Of a stretch of DNA of 64,000 nt, positions 25,073-34,051 are shown one piece after another. Position 1 is the stretch's first letter; the number at the start of each line of letters is the position of its first letter. The stretch is from Streptomyces himalayensis subsp. himalayensis (GTDB lineage Bacteria > Actinomycetota > Actinomycetes > Streptomycetales > Streptomycetaceae): the NCBI RefSeq assembly GCF_013778455.1, contig NZ_JACEHE010000028.1:30199-94198 (forward strand), given 5' to 3'. A program made the position numbers and the translations under genes. The notes beneath the pieces were generated by a model, which made no database searches, had not been told where the DNA came from, and worked only from the letters and a program-made list of their open reading frames with translations.

Positions 25073-28051
25073 CTACGGCAGGAGCTGCTCGGTCCAGATG
25101 CATTTGCCGGTGGAGGTGTAGCGGGTTCCCCAGCGTTGTGAGAGTGCGGCGATCAGCTGCAGGCCGCGGCCGCCTTCGTCGGTCTCGAGTGCGCGGCGAA
25201 TGTGGGGGGTGGTCAGGCTGCCGTCGGTGACCTCGCAGATCAGCGAGCGGCTGCGGATGAGGCGCAGCCCCGTGGGACCTCTCGCGTGACGGATGACATT
25301 GCCGACGAGCTCGCTGGCTATCAGCTCTGTGGTCCACATGAGGTCGTCCAGATGCCAGTCGGTGAGCTGCTGTCGTATGTGGTCGCGGGCTTGGGCTGCG
25401 GCGATCGGATCCTCGGGAAGCTCCCAGAAGGCCACGTCCCGAGCGGCGAGAGCGTGGGTGCGGGCCACGAGCACCGCGGTATCGTCGCTGGTCTGCTCCT
25501 TGGCAGGGAGGAGAGTGGAAGCGAGCGCGGTGCACAGCTGGTCGAGGCGCCGGGCGTCGGCATCCCGGTCGGCGATCGTGGCGCCCAGATCGTGCCCATC
25601 GGGAATCTGGGCGGTGGTGAGCGTTTTGGCCAGGTGGGCCATGCCGCTGTCGATGTCGCGAGTCGCAGACTCGACCAGGCCGTCGGTGTAGAGCACGAGG
25701 AGACTACCTTCGGGCACCGTCAGCTCCGCAGTCTCGAAGGGTGGCGTGGCCGCGCCGAGCGGCGGGTTCTGAGGCAGCTGCGGGAAGTGGACGGTGCCGT
25801 CAGGCTGGACGAGGGCAGGCGGGGGGTGCCCGGCCCGGACGATGGTGCAAACGCGGTTGGTGGGGTCGTAGACCGCGTACAGGCAGGTGGCGTAGAAGTC
25901 GTCGCCAAGGTCGCTGACCAGGTCGTTGAGGTGGGAGAACAGCTCGTCGGGGAGCAGTTCGAGGCCTACCAGCGTGTGTACTGCGGTGCGCAGGCGCCCC
26001 ATGGTGGCGGCTTCGGACAATCCGTGGCCCATGACGTCGCCGATGACGAGCGCCACTCGGTCGGCAGACAGTGGGATGACGTCGTACCAGTCGCCGCCGA
26101 CCTCCAGACCCTCGGTGGCCGGCACGTAGTGGGCCGCGGCCGTGACGGCCTGCAGGGAGGGCAGAACCAGCGGGAGCAGGCCGCGCTGCAACTCCTGGGC
26201 GCGGGTGTGCTCGGCGTCGTACAGGCGGGCCCGTTCCAGGGCTTGGGCTACCAGCCCGCTGAGCGCGGTCAGCAGGGCCCGGTCCTCCTCGCTGAACCGA
26301 CGCGGCCGTGAGAACGAGATGACCAGGCAGCCGACGGGACGACCGGAGACGATCAGGGGCAGGTACGCCCAGGCATGCTTCCCTCCCGAGAATGCGAGGT
26401 CGGCGACTTCTGGGTAGCGTTCGCGGAATTCAAGCCTGGAGACGAGGTACTGCGGGGCGCGGTGGTGGATGGCGTCAGCGAGCGGGCTGTGATCGGCCAG
26501 GCTGATCCTGTCGGGGAAGCTGTTCAGAAATTCCTGGCGGTACCCGACGCTTCCAGCCACCCGGAGGCTCTCGCCGTCCACGAGCTGCACAACGAGGCCG
26601 GTGGCACCGAAGAGGGGCAGGACACGCTCTGCAACGGTATCCACGACGTCGCTCACAGTGACAGCCTCGGTCAGCGCCGCGTTGAGGTGACCGATGTACG
26701 TGGTGCGCTGGGCGGCGGCGCGCTGTGCTGCCTCACGCTGCTCGTCGGCCAGTCGCTTCTCGGTCACATCGGTGAGGTAAACCGTCACACCGTCTGGCGA
26801 AGGCACCAGACGTAGGTGGTACCAACGCCGGTTTGTCGGCCACTGGACATCGAAGCCGGTCGGAGTGCCCGCGGCGGCGGCCTGCCGGCAGCGGTCCTCC
26901 AGATCGGGAACGTGGGCACCGGGAACGTCCCACAGGACGCGGCCGAACAGTTGCTGCGAGGGGCCGAGGAGGCGCTCGGCGTGGAGGTTGACGAACTCGA
27001 TGCGCCAGTCGGTATCCACCGTGAGGAATCCATCGCTCATGTGCAGCAGGGAATGGCCGACCGAATCCAGCGCCGCCCGCTTCTGCGTCGTGTCCCACAC
27101 GGTGCCCACGAAGTGAGCCGGCTCGCCGTCCTCGCCGAGGACGACCTGGGCGCGGGCCTGTATCCAAACGACGGTGCCGTCCGGCCGGCACAGCCGGTAC
27201 TCCGCTGCGTACTCGCCGCGCTGGCGGATGGCCTGCTCCACCGCGGCCACAACACGCGGCAGGTCGTCCGGGTGGACGAGCCCCACAACGGTGTCGACTC
27301 GTCCGTCGAAGGTCTCCGGGTCGATGCCGAGAATGGTCAGCGTCGCCTCGTCATAGACCACATCGCCCGTGCGGAGGTTCTGGTCCCAGGTGCCGACGCG
27401 GACCGCCTCGCGCGCCTGCTGGAGCCGGGGCCCGGCCAGAAGTTCCGCGTTCCACCAAGCGGGGCCGAGGGTGCCTGTGGCGGGAGCGGGACGTGCCAGA
27501 CGCTCGCAGACCCACCGTGCGAGCGCCTCCAGGAAATCCCGCTGCGCGACCGAGGGAACTCCGCACACGGTCACGACCGAGAGCACTCCGAGCGAGCTGC
27601 CCTCTGCGGCGAGCAGCGGGACAGCCACGATCCCGGTGCCGGCAGGAAGGGCGCAGGGCTGCGTGTCGGTCGTGGGCAGCCACACGAGCGCGCCGTCCCG
27701 CAGGGCCCGGACCGGTGCGGTCTCCTCCTGCCAGCCGAGAGTCTCCCACTCCTGGGCGAATTCTCGGGGCAGTCCGCCCGTCGCCGCCAGATGCAAGGGC
27801 CGGCTGTCACCGGGTATGCGCAGGTGCACCATGCCACCCAGCCCACCGACATCGGCCACAGCGTGATGGAGCGCGAGCTGCAGTACCTCTGCCTGGGTCT
27901 GCCCCTCACCCGTGCTCCCGAGTACGCGCATCCGGGCCGCTTCCGGCGCCTCCGTCGCTGCCGGCGGAGCCTGACCGACCTGTTCGTCTGTGGCCATATG
28001 GATCACACTCACCGTCCCGCTAGGCGGGGCGAAATTTACACCACTATGCAT
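25073..28051 (-). CDS. Soluble multi-sensor SpoIIE-type phosphatase (GAF-PAS-PAS-GAF-PP2C-HATPase)
   Basis: 992 residues with no membrane helices. Order: GAF-like (about 40-190), PAS/PAC (about 220-330, RPDGTVVWIQARAQVVLGED), second PAS (about 335-430), GAF (about 455-600), SpoIIE/PP2C (about 615-840; GGDWYDVIPL, GDVMGHG) and GHKL ATPase (about 860-992; ELIASELVGNVIRHA, DEGGRGLQL). Like the protein at 484-2706 it joins a phosphatase and an anti-sigma-like kinase in one chain, so it may both dephosphorylate and phosphorylate anti-anti-sigma partners; here the inputs are cytoplasmic. Internal ATG 27997 (MATDEQVGQ) is an alternative start. It stands alone, convergent with the LysR gene. Confidence 0.87.
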   Translation of the reverse strand: MHSGVNFAPPSGTVSVIHMATDEQVGQAPPAATEAPEAARMRVLGSTGEGQTQAEVLQLALHHAVADVGGLGGMVHLRIPGDSRPLHLAATGGLPREFAQEWETLGWQEETAPVRALRDGALVWLPTTDTQPCALPAGTGIVAVPLLAAEGSSLGVLSVVTVCGVPSVAQRDFLEALARWVCERLARPAPATGTLGPAWWNAELLAGPRLQQAREAVRVGTWDQNLRTGDVVYDEATLTILGIDPETFDGRVDTVVGLVHPDDLPRVVAAVEQAIRQRGEYAAEYRLCRPDGTVVWIQARAQVVLGEDGEPAHFVGTVWDTTQKRAALDSVGHSLLHMSDGFLTVDTDWRIEFVNLHAERLLGPSQQLFGRVLWDVPGAHVPDLEDRCRQAAAAGTPTGFDVQWPTNRRWYHLRLVPSPDGVTVYLTDVTEKRLADEQREAAQRAAAQRTTYIGHLNAALTEAVTVSDVVDTVAERVLPLFGATGLVVQLVDGESLRVAGSVGYRQEFLNSFPDRISLADHSPLADAIHHRAPQYLVSRLEFRERYPEVADLAFSGGKHAWAYLPLIVSGRPVGCLVISFSRPRRFSEEDRALLTALSGLVAQALERARLYDAEHTRAQELQRGLLPLVLPSLQAVTAAAHYVPATEGLEVGGDWYDVIPLSADRVALVIGDVMGHGLSEAATMGRLRTAVHTLVGLELLPDELFSHLNDLVSDLGDDFYATCLYAVYDPTNRVCTIVRAGHPPPALVQPDGTVHFPQLPQNPPLGAATPPFETAELTVPEGSLLVLYTDGLVESATRDIDSGMAHLAKTLTTAQIPDGHDLGATIADRDADARRLDQLCTALASTLLPAKEQTSDDTAVLVARTHALAARDVAFWELPEDPIAAAQARDHIRQQLTDWHLDDLMWTTELIASELVGNVIRHARGPTGLRLIRSRSLICEVTDGSLTTPHIRRALETDEGGRGLQLIAALSQRWGTRYTSTGKCIWTEQLLP

Positions 28052-28176
28052 GCATACAGGCTGAATGAAGATTATTCCCGTATCGTCTCATCCCCCGAGG
28101 GGTCTTCAGCGTCCTGAGGCCGTGAACGTCTTCCATCCTGAATTCGCAGGTGGGAGGCAATGGCCCGGCCGCGTGG

Positions 28177-30153
28177 TCAGGGTGAGCCCACAGGCGCAGG
28201 ATGAACAATGGGCAGCCAGACGCGCATGCCCGTCGGCCCCCGCTCGGCCCACCGGTGGTACGGGAAGAGGGCCAGCTCCGTCGACGCAGTAGTACTCGTC
28301 CCGCCCGCGTCGGCCGACGTCCCGTACGGCCAGGCCGGTTCCGGGTCGCGCCGATGGTTCGTGAAGGCCCTGACCATGACCCGGCCGTCCTGGTCCAGGG
28401 GCTCTGCGCGGATATCCACGGTCAGGTCGTCGAGCTCGGTGCCCTCCGGCAGGTCGACGGATTCCGCGCAGTACACGAGCGGGCCGCGTTCGACGGCGAC
28501 GCAGCCTCGGAGGGCGTCGATGCGGCGATCCGGCCAGGTGAAGCGCGGGGTCATCGGGAGGTGGAGCCCGATCTCCTCCCCGGGGTCGAGTGCGCGGTCC
28601 ACGACGGCCAGGCCCGGTTCGACCGGGCGTCGGCGCCCGCCCTCGTCGAGTACGGCGCCCCGGGCCCAGGCGGGCACGCGCAGCCGGAGGGCCACCGGAC
28701 CCTCGGGCGCCCGCACCACCCGGACGGTCACGAGACCGTCCCGCGGGTAGTCCGTCTCGACCTCGAGCGACACAATCCGCCCGTCCCCCAGCTCGGCCTC
28801 GATACGGGCGCCGGCGTAGTGCAGCAGCGTCAGTTCGTGCCGCCCGGCCGTGGCGAGGTAGGTGTGCCAGGTGGCCAGCGTGCGGGCGACGTTGGTGGGG
28901 CAGCACGACACGTCGAACCAGGCGGCGCGGGAACCGCCCTCGGCGCGTGGGCTCACGGCGCCGTCGTCGGAGGTCTCGCCGGGCACCCGCTGGTGGAGCG
29001 GGTTGGCGTAGAAGAACGCCCGCCCGTCCGAACGCGGCGAGGTGGCGATGATGTTGAAGAACGTGCGCTCGATCAGATCGGCGTACCGGACCTCTCCGGT
29101 AGCGAGATACAGCCGCCACGACACCATGACCGAGGCCACGCCGGCGCAGGTCTCGCAGTAGGCGCGGTCCGGAGGCAGCTCCCAGTCCTCGCCGAATCCC
29201 TCGTCCTGGTGCCGGGATCCCATGCCGCCGGTCAGATGGGTCCGCCGCGCCACCGCGTTCGCCCACTGGCGCTCGACGGCGGCGAGGAGCTCCGGGTCGT
29301 CCTGCTCTACTGCGACGTCGACGGCGGCGGCCGACAGGTACAGGGCGCGGACGGCGTGGCCGCGCCAGGTGTCGGCCGTGCGGATCGGCTCGTCGTCCTG
29401 GAAGTAGGCGCGGCCGAGCGGGATGTCCTTCAGGGTGCCGTGACCGCGGCGATCCAGGAACAGCCGCGCCTGCTCGACGTAGCGGCTCTCGCCCAGCGCT
29501 CGCCCCAGCTCGGCCAGGCCGACCTCGATCTCGGGATGGCCGCAGATGCCCGGCAGGCCATCGGGGCCGAAGATGTCGCAGACGTGGTCGGCGGCCCGGC
29601 GGGCGACGGCCACCAGCTCGTCGGGCCCGTTCGTGCGGAGCCGGGCGACGGCGGCCTGCAGCAGATGCCCGGTGCAGTACAGCTCGTGGCCGAACTCCAG
29701 GTCGCTGTAGCGTGGTTGCTGGCCGGCGTGCCCGAAGCAGGTGTTGAGGTAGCCGTCGGCGTCCTGGGCGCGGGCGATGCGTGCGGTGAGCCGGCGCACG
29801 GCGTCGTCATAGACCTGATCGCCCGAACGGCCGTGCTCCCACGCCAGGGCCTCGATGAGCTTGTAGACCTCGGAGTCGGCGAAGGACCAGCCGGCCCGGT
29901 CGGGTCCTGTCGTGCCGTCGGCGACCCGGTCGAAGTTGGCGAGCCAGCCCAGGTGTTCCATCCACTGCTCGCAGTGCGCGAGGGTCGCCGTGGCGTTGGT
30001 CTGCTGCAGCGTCGCCCAGAATCCGCCGGTGAGCGTCGTCTCGCCCATGCCGAGCGGTCGCTGCAGGCCCCGCGACGGCAGGACCGGACGGCCGCCCTTC
30101 GGGTCGGCACCGGTCGTGCTCTCCTGCACGGTCACGTTCGTGGTTCCCCTCAT
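28177..30153 (-). CDS. GH127 glycoside hydrolase (beta-L-arabinofuranosidase-like)
   Basis: 658 residues. Strong GH127 features: an (alpha/alpha)6 barrel with GGFWATLQQTNATATLAHC, AQDADGYLNTCF, HELYCTGHLLQAAVA, TGGMGSRHQDEGFGEDWELP and YCETCAGVASVMVSWR, then FDVSCCPTNVARTLA. The ETC and CCPTN motifs provide the Glu and the Cys residues that bind zinc and form the thiolate nucleophile in HypBA1. Characterised members release beta-L-arabinofuranose. No signal peptide, so it is cytoplasmic. Its ATG overlaps the GH31 stop by four bases; it is the last gene of the operon. Exact linkage specificity is not decided by sequence. Confidence 0.9.
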   Translation of the reverse strand: MRGTTNVTVQESTTGADPKGGRPVLPSRGLQRPLGMGETTLTGGFWATLQQTNATATLAHCEQWMEHLGWLANFDRVADGTTGPDRAGWSFADSEVYKLIEALAWEHGRSGDQVYDDAVRRLTARIARAQDADGYLNTCFGHAGQQPRYSDLEFGHELYCTGHLLQAAVARLRTNGPDELVAVARRAADHVCDIFGPDGLPGICGHPEIEVGLAELGRALGESRYVEQARLFLDRRGHGTLKDIPLGRAYFQDDEPIRTADTWRGHAVRALYLSAAAVDVAVEQDDPELLAAVERQWANAVARRTHLTGGMGSRHQDEGFGEDWELPPDRAYCETCAGVASVMVSWRLYLATGEVRYADLIERTFFNIIATSPRSDGRAFFYANPLHQRVPGETSDDGAVSPRAEGGSRAAWFDVSCCPTNVARTLATWHTYLATAGRHELTLLHYAGARIEAELGDGRIVSLEVETDYPRDGLVTVRVVRAPEGPVALRLRVPAWARGAVLDEGGRRRPVEPGLAVVDRALDPGEEIGLHLPMTPRFTWPDRRIDALRGCVAVERGPLVYCAESVDLPEGTELDDLTVDIRAEPLDQDGRVMVRAFTNHRRDPEPAWPYGTSADAGGTSTTASTELALFPYHRWAERGPTGMRVWLPIVHPAPVGSP

Positions 30154-32153
30154 GCGGTCAGTGGAAGGTCCGCACCCTCGCGGGTGAAGACGGGGATGTG
30201 GTCGATGGGCGCGGGGGCCGTCACGGTACGGCCGCCTTCGTGGACCTCGCCGCTCGCGGCACAGACCCAGCGGGTGCCGGCCGGGAGGTAGACCTCACGC
30301 GACCGTTGCCCTGCCTGCGCCACCGGCGCGACGAGAATGTCAGGGCCGAACAGGAACTCGTCGTCCAGCGCCCAGGCGTGCGGATCCTCCGGGTGGTTCA
30401 GGAACAGTGGCCGCATCGGAGGAAGCCCAGTACGCGCGGCCGTGCGCATCTGCTCGTGGACGTACGGGCGCAACCGCTCCCGCAGGTGCAGCAGGCCCGA
30501 AATGATGTCGTATGCCTCTTCTCCGTACGACCAGACCTCGTTGGGGCCGCCGGTCTGCGCGAAGGAGGTGGGGTTGCGCGGCTCACGGTCGCCGTGCAAC
30601 CGGAACAGCGGGCAGAACACGCCGAACTGGAACCAGCGGATCATCAGTTCCCGGTAGGCGGGGTCGCGCGCGTCGCCGCCGTGGAAGCCGCCGATGTCGG
30701 TGGTCCACCACGGGATGCCGGACACGGCGACGCTGAGCCCGGCCCGTATCTGCTGCCGCAGTGACTCCCAGGTGGCGGGGATGTCGCCGGACCAGAGCGC
30801 CGCCCCGTATTTCTGCGCGCCCGCCCATGCCGAGCGGCACAGCAGCACCGTCGGCTCCCCGTCCGCCGCCATGCCCTCGGCGAACAGGCGGGCGTTGTCC
30901 CGCGGGTAGATGCCGGCGACCTCGGCGCCGGGCCCGGCGTACAGGGACAGGTGTCCCGGGTGCGCCGGGTTCAGCTCGGGTTCGCAGGCGTCCAGCCAGA
31001 ACACGCGGATGCCCAGGTCGCGGTAGTTACGCCGCACGAGGTCCCATACGAACTGCCGTGTCCGGGGGTTGGTGGGGTCGTAGAAGGCCACCGGCATCGG
31101 CGCGGCCATGCCTTTGTCCTGGATGGTCTGGTGGAACTCCACGCCCTGGTGGGTGCCGACGAGGAGGCCGCCGTCGCGGTAGTCCGCGAAGTGCTCCGAG
31201 AGCGGCGAGACGGTCGGCCATATCGAGACCATGAGTTCGACCCCCAGCTCGGCCAACTCGTCGACCATCGCCTTGGGGTCGGGCCACTCGGTCTCGTCGA
31301 AGCGGTAGTCGCCCATGGCCGGCCAGTGGAAGTAGTCGGCGACGATGACCGACAGGGGCAGGCCTCGGCGCCGGTGCTCGCGCGCGACGGCGAGGAGCTC
31401 GTCCTGGTCGCGGTAGCGCAGCTTGGACTGCCAGAAACCGCTGGCCCACTCCGGCAGTTCGGGTGTGTGCCCGGTCGCGTCGGCGTAGCGGGCGAGGATG
31501 CCGGCGGGCGTCGGGGCTGCGGTGAACCAGTAGTCGATCTCGCGTGCCTGGCCGGCCTGCCAGCGCGTGGCGTTCTGCGCGAACTCGGCGCGGCCGACGG
31601 CCGGGAGGTTCCACAGCAGCCCGTAGCCCCGGTTCGACAGCACGAACGGAATGCTCACCTCGCCGTTGCGCTGGACGAGGTCCAGGGCCAGCCCTTTGAG
31701 GTCCAGCCGGCCGTGGGTGCGCTGCCCCATGCCGTACAACCGCTCGCCTTCGTACGCGGCGAACTGCTGGTGCACCTCGTGGGTGCCCCACTGGTTTCCG
31801 GTGAAGACCCGCGCCCCCGGCAGCCAGAAGTGCTCGCGGCTCTCGGCCAGCAGCTCGTCTCCCGTGCTCGTGCGGATGAAGGTCAGCAGCGGCTCGGGAT
31901 AGGCGGCTCGCCGGTCGAAGTCCACGTGCACGGTGAGGTCGCCGTGGACGAACGTGGCCCGGTCCTTCTCGGTGGTGATCTGCGGGAGGTCGCACGGCGG
32001 GGGCTGGTTGTCCAGGGCCCCGTGGCTCTCTGCCGGGATCCGGTGTTGCGCCGCGCGGACGCGGACACTGTCGGCGCCCCAGGCCTCGATGGTCAGGACC
32101 TCGTGGCGGTGCCGTACCTCGAGGGCGGTCGGGGACGGTCGGAAGCTCACCAT
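30150..32153 (-). CDS. GH31 glycosidase (alpha-xylosidase/alpha-glucosidase type)
   Basis: 667 residues from ATG 32153, the first Met with GH31-like sequence after it. An N-terminal beta-sandwich (about 1-210) has YGMGQRTHGRLDLKGLALDL and LSNRGYGLLWNLP; the TIM barrel (about 225-570) has ADYFHWPAMGDYRFD, the nucleophile motif FWLDACEPE (Asp near 388) and the region RLHGDREPRNP near 525. A C-terminal beta domain follows. GH31 enzymes cleave alpha-linked glucose, xylose or galactose with retention. No signal peptide, so it acts on imported oligosaccharides. Separated from the permease by 47 bp and overlapping GH127 (ATGA). Confidence 0.9.
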   Translation of the reverse strand: MVSFRPSPTALEVRHRHEVLTIEAWGADSVRVRAAQHRIPAESHGALDNQPPPCDLPQITTEKDRATFVHGDLTVHVDFDRRAAYPEPLLTFIRTSTGDELLAESREHFWLPGARVFTGNQWGTHEVHQQFAAYEGERLYGMGQRTHGRLDLKGLALDLVQRNGEVSIPFVLSNRGYGLLWNLPAVGRAEFAQNATRWQAGQAREIDYWFTAAPTPAGILARYADATGHTPELPEWASGFWQSKLRYRDQDELLAVAREHRRRGLPLSVIVADYFHWPAMGDYRFDETEWPDPKAMVDELAELGVELMVSIWPTVSPLSEHFADYRDGGLLVGTHQGVEFHQTIQDKGMAAPMPVAFYDPTNPRTRQFVWDLVRRNYRDLGIRVFWLDACEPELNPAHPGHLSLYAGPGAEVAGIYPRDNARLFAEGMAADGEPTVLLCRSAWAGAQKYGAALWSGDIPATWESLRQQIRAGLSVAVSGIPWWTTDIGGFHGGDARDPAYRELMIRWFQFGVFCPLFRLHGDREPRNPTSFAQTGGPNEVWSYGEEAYDIISGLLHLRERLRPYVHEQMRTAARTGLPPMRPLFLNHPEDPHAWALDDEFLFGPDILVAPVAQAGQRSREVYLPAGTRWVCAASGEVHEGGRTVTAPAPIDHIPVFTREGADLPLTA

Positions 32154-32200
32154 GAACTCTTGTTCCTCACAGTCGGTTTCCCCACAATCAGTGCTTGACG

Positions 32201-33052
32201 TCAGTCCTTGACGGCGCCCGCGGTGACGCCGCCGGCGACGAAGCGCTGGGCGACGACGAGCAGTACGGCCGCGGGCACGGAGGCGACGGCGGCGGTCGCC
32301 ATGATCGAGTTCCACTCGGTGGTGTTGTTGCCGATGTAGGCGTAGATCCCGAGGGTGACGGGGATCGCGTCGCCGTTGCGGTCGAGCGTGGAGGCGAAGA
32401 TGAAGTCCGACCACGCCCACAGGAACGCGAACAGCGACACCGTCAGCACGGCGTTGCGGCTGAGCGGCAGGATCACGGAGCGGAAGATCCGCCAGGTGTT
32501 CGCGCCGTCGATCTTCGCGGCCTGCATCAGCTCGGTGGGGATGCCGGACATGAACGCCGTCAGCACCATGACCCCGAAGGGCACGGCGATCGTGGAGTCG
32601 GCGATGATCAGGCCCCAGACGGAGTTGAGCCAGCCGAGCCGCACGTAGATGGCGTAGAAGCCCACCGCCATGACCACGCTGGGGACCATCTGCGCGACCA
32701 GCAGCAGGAAGTTGACGGTGCCCGCGCCCCGCGGGCGTAGCTTGGCCAGCGAGAACGCGGCGGGCGCGGAGATCGCCAGGGTGAGCAGCACGCAGCCGAG
32801 GCCGATGCCCAGACTGGTGGTCAGGGCGGGCAGCTGGTCGCGTACGACGTTCGTGTAGCCCTCGAGCGTCGGATCCCAGGGGAACCAGTGCGGAGGATCG
32901 GACCGCATGTCCTCGGTCCTGGTCAGGGAGACGTTGAAGATCCAGTACACGGGGAAGAGCATCAGCGCGGTGAAGAGAACCCCGAGAGCGGTCTTCCACC
33001 AGGGCCTGCGCCGGGGGCGCCGCGGCGTGAGCGAGGGTGTCGACACTGTCAT
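32201..33052 (-). CDS. ABC sugar transporter permease, MalG type
   Basis: 283 residues with six membrane helices, starting ATG 33052. The EAA loop reads ELMQAAKIDGANTWRIFRSV followed by ILPLSR, the site where the ATPase docks. The basic N-terminus (RRPRRRPWWK) is typical of CUT1 permeases. It should pair with the MalF-type permease whose stop codon it overlaps (ATGA at 33049-33052). No ATPase gene is in the operon; Streptomyces often uses one shared MsiK-type ATPase for such systems, so that is the likely energy source. Confidence 0.92.
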   Translation of the reverse strand: MTVSTPSLTPRRPRRRPWWKTALGVLFTALMLFPVYWIFNVSLTRTEDMRSDPPHWFPWDPTLEGYTNVVRDQLPALTTSLGIGLGCVLLTLAISAPAAFSLAKLRPRGAGTVNFLLLVAQMVPSVVMAVGFYAIYVRLGWLNSVWGLIIADSTIAVPFGVMVLTAFMSGIPTELMQAAKIDGANTWRIFRSVILPLSRNAVLTVSLFAFLWAWSDFIFASTLDRNGDAIPVTLGIYAYIGNNTTEWNSIMATAAVASVPAAVLLVVAQRFVAGGVTAGAVKD

Positions 33053-34029
33053 GACCGCTCCTGTCGACGCTGGAGGTGGAGATAGAGGAAGCCGAAGGCC
33101 AGGGCGATGACGATCAGCAGGTTGCCGATCGTGGCTGCGGGCGAGAAGTCGGGCAGCCCGGTGCCGAAGGCCTCCCGGTAGGACCACACGGCAAGCGTGG
33201 TCGAGGCGCTGCCCGGCCCGCCGGTGGTCATGATCCAGATCACGTCGACGACCTTGAGCGTGTAGACCAGTCCGAGCAGCAGTGTGATCGCCGAGACGGG
33301 GCGGAGCAGCGGGAAGGTCACCCGCCAGAACTGCTGGCAGGCGTTCGCCCCGTCCAGCGCCGCCGCCTCGTACAGGTCGCGTGGGATGTTCTGCAGTCCC
33401 GAGTAGAGGATGACGAGGTTGAATGGGATGCCGAGCCAGATGTTCGCGATGATCACGGAGGTCAGCGCCCAGCCGGGGTCGGTGAGCCAGTTGATCTGGC
33501 CGATGCCGAACGCCTCCAGGGCCGCGTTGACGATCCCGTTGTCGCTGTTCAGCATCCACGACCAGGTGGAGCCGGAGACGATCAGCGGCAGCAGCCAGGG
33601 AACGAGGAACATGCCGCGCAGCACCCCGGACAGGCGGAAGTTGTCGCGGAAGAACACGGCCAGCGCGAGGCCGATGGCGTACTGCGCGGCGATCGAGACG
33701 AGCGTGAAGACGAGGGTGTTCCGCAGCGCGGGGCCGAACGCCTCGGATCCCATGATGTCGCGGTAGTTGGCCAGACCGGTGAACTCGGCGCCGCCCTGCA
33801 CGAACGACCTGACGGTGTAGTCGTGCAGGCTGAGGTCGATGTTCCGGTAGAGCGGGTAGGCGTAGAAGGCCAGCAGATAGGCGATGAGCGGGGCCAGGAA
33901 CGCGAACGCGGCCCACTGGGTGGAACGTCCGCGCACGCGGATCCGCGGGCGTGGGGCGGAGGGCGGCTCGCCGGCCGCCACCCCGCCGGCCTCCGGGGCC
34001 CGCGGGGCGGATTTCGTGGAGATGTTCAT
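33049..34029 (-). CDS. ABC sugar transporter permease, MalF type
   Basis: 326 residues. A disordered Pro/Ala N-terminus is followed by six helices beginning QWAAFAFLAPLIAYLLAFYA. The EAA motif is DLYEAAALDGANACQQFWRV followed by TFPLL. Starts 22 bp after the substrate-binding protein gene and overlaps the next permease by four bases. Together they form the membrane channel of a CUT1-type oligosaccharide importer. Confidence 0.92.
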   Translation of the reverse strand: MNISTKSAPRAPEAGGVAAGEPPSAPRPRIRVRGRSTQWAAFAFLAPLIAYLLAFYAYPLYRNIDLSLHDYTVRSFVQGGAEFTGLANYRDIMGSEAFGPALRNTLVFTLVSIAAQYAIGLALAVFFRDNFRLSGVLRGMFLVPWLLPLIVSGSTWSWMLNSDNGIVNAALEAFGIGQINWLTDPGWALTSVIIANIWLGIPFNLVILYSGLQNIPRDLYEAAALDGANACQQFWRVTFPLLRPVSAITLLLGLVYTLKVVDVIWIMTTGGPGSASTTLAVWSYREAFGTGLPDFSPAATIGNLLIVIALAFGFLYLHLQRRQERS

Positions 34030-34051
34030 GAAGCGACTCCTCGGGCGGCGG

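Noticed and set aside
28201..30291. 696-codon plus-strand frame antisense to GH127
   Set aside because: No motif and typical antisense composition; the minus strand encodes a clear GH127 protein.
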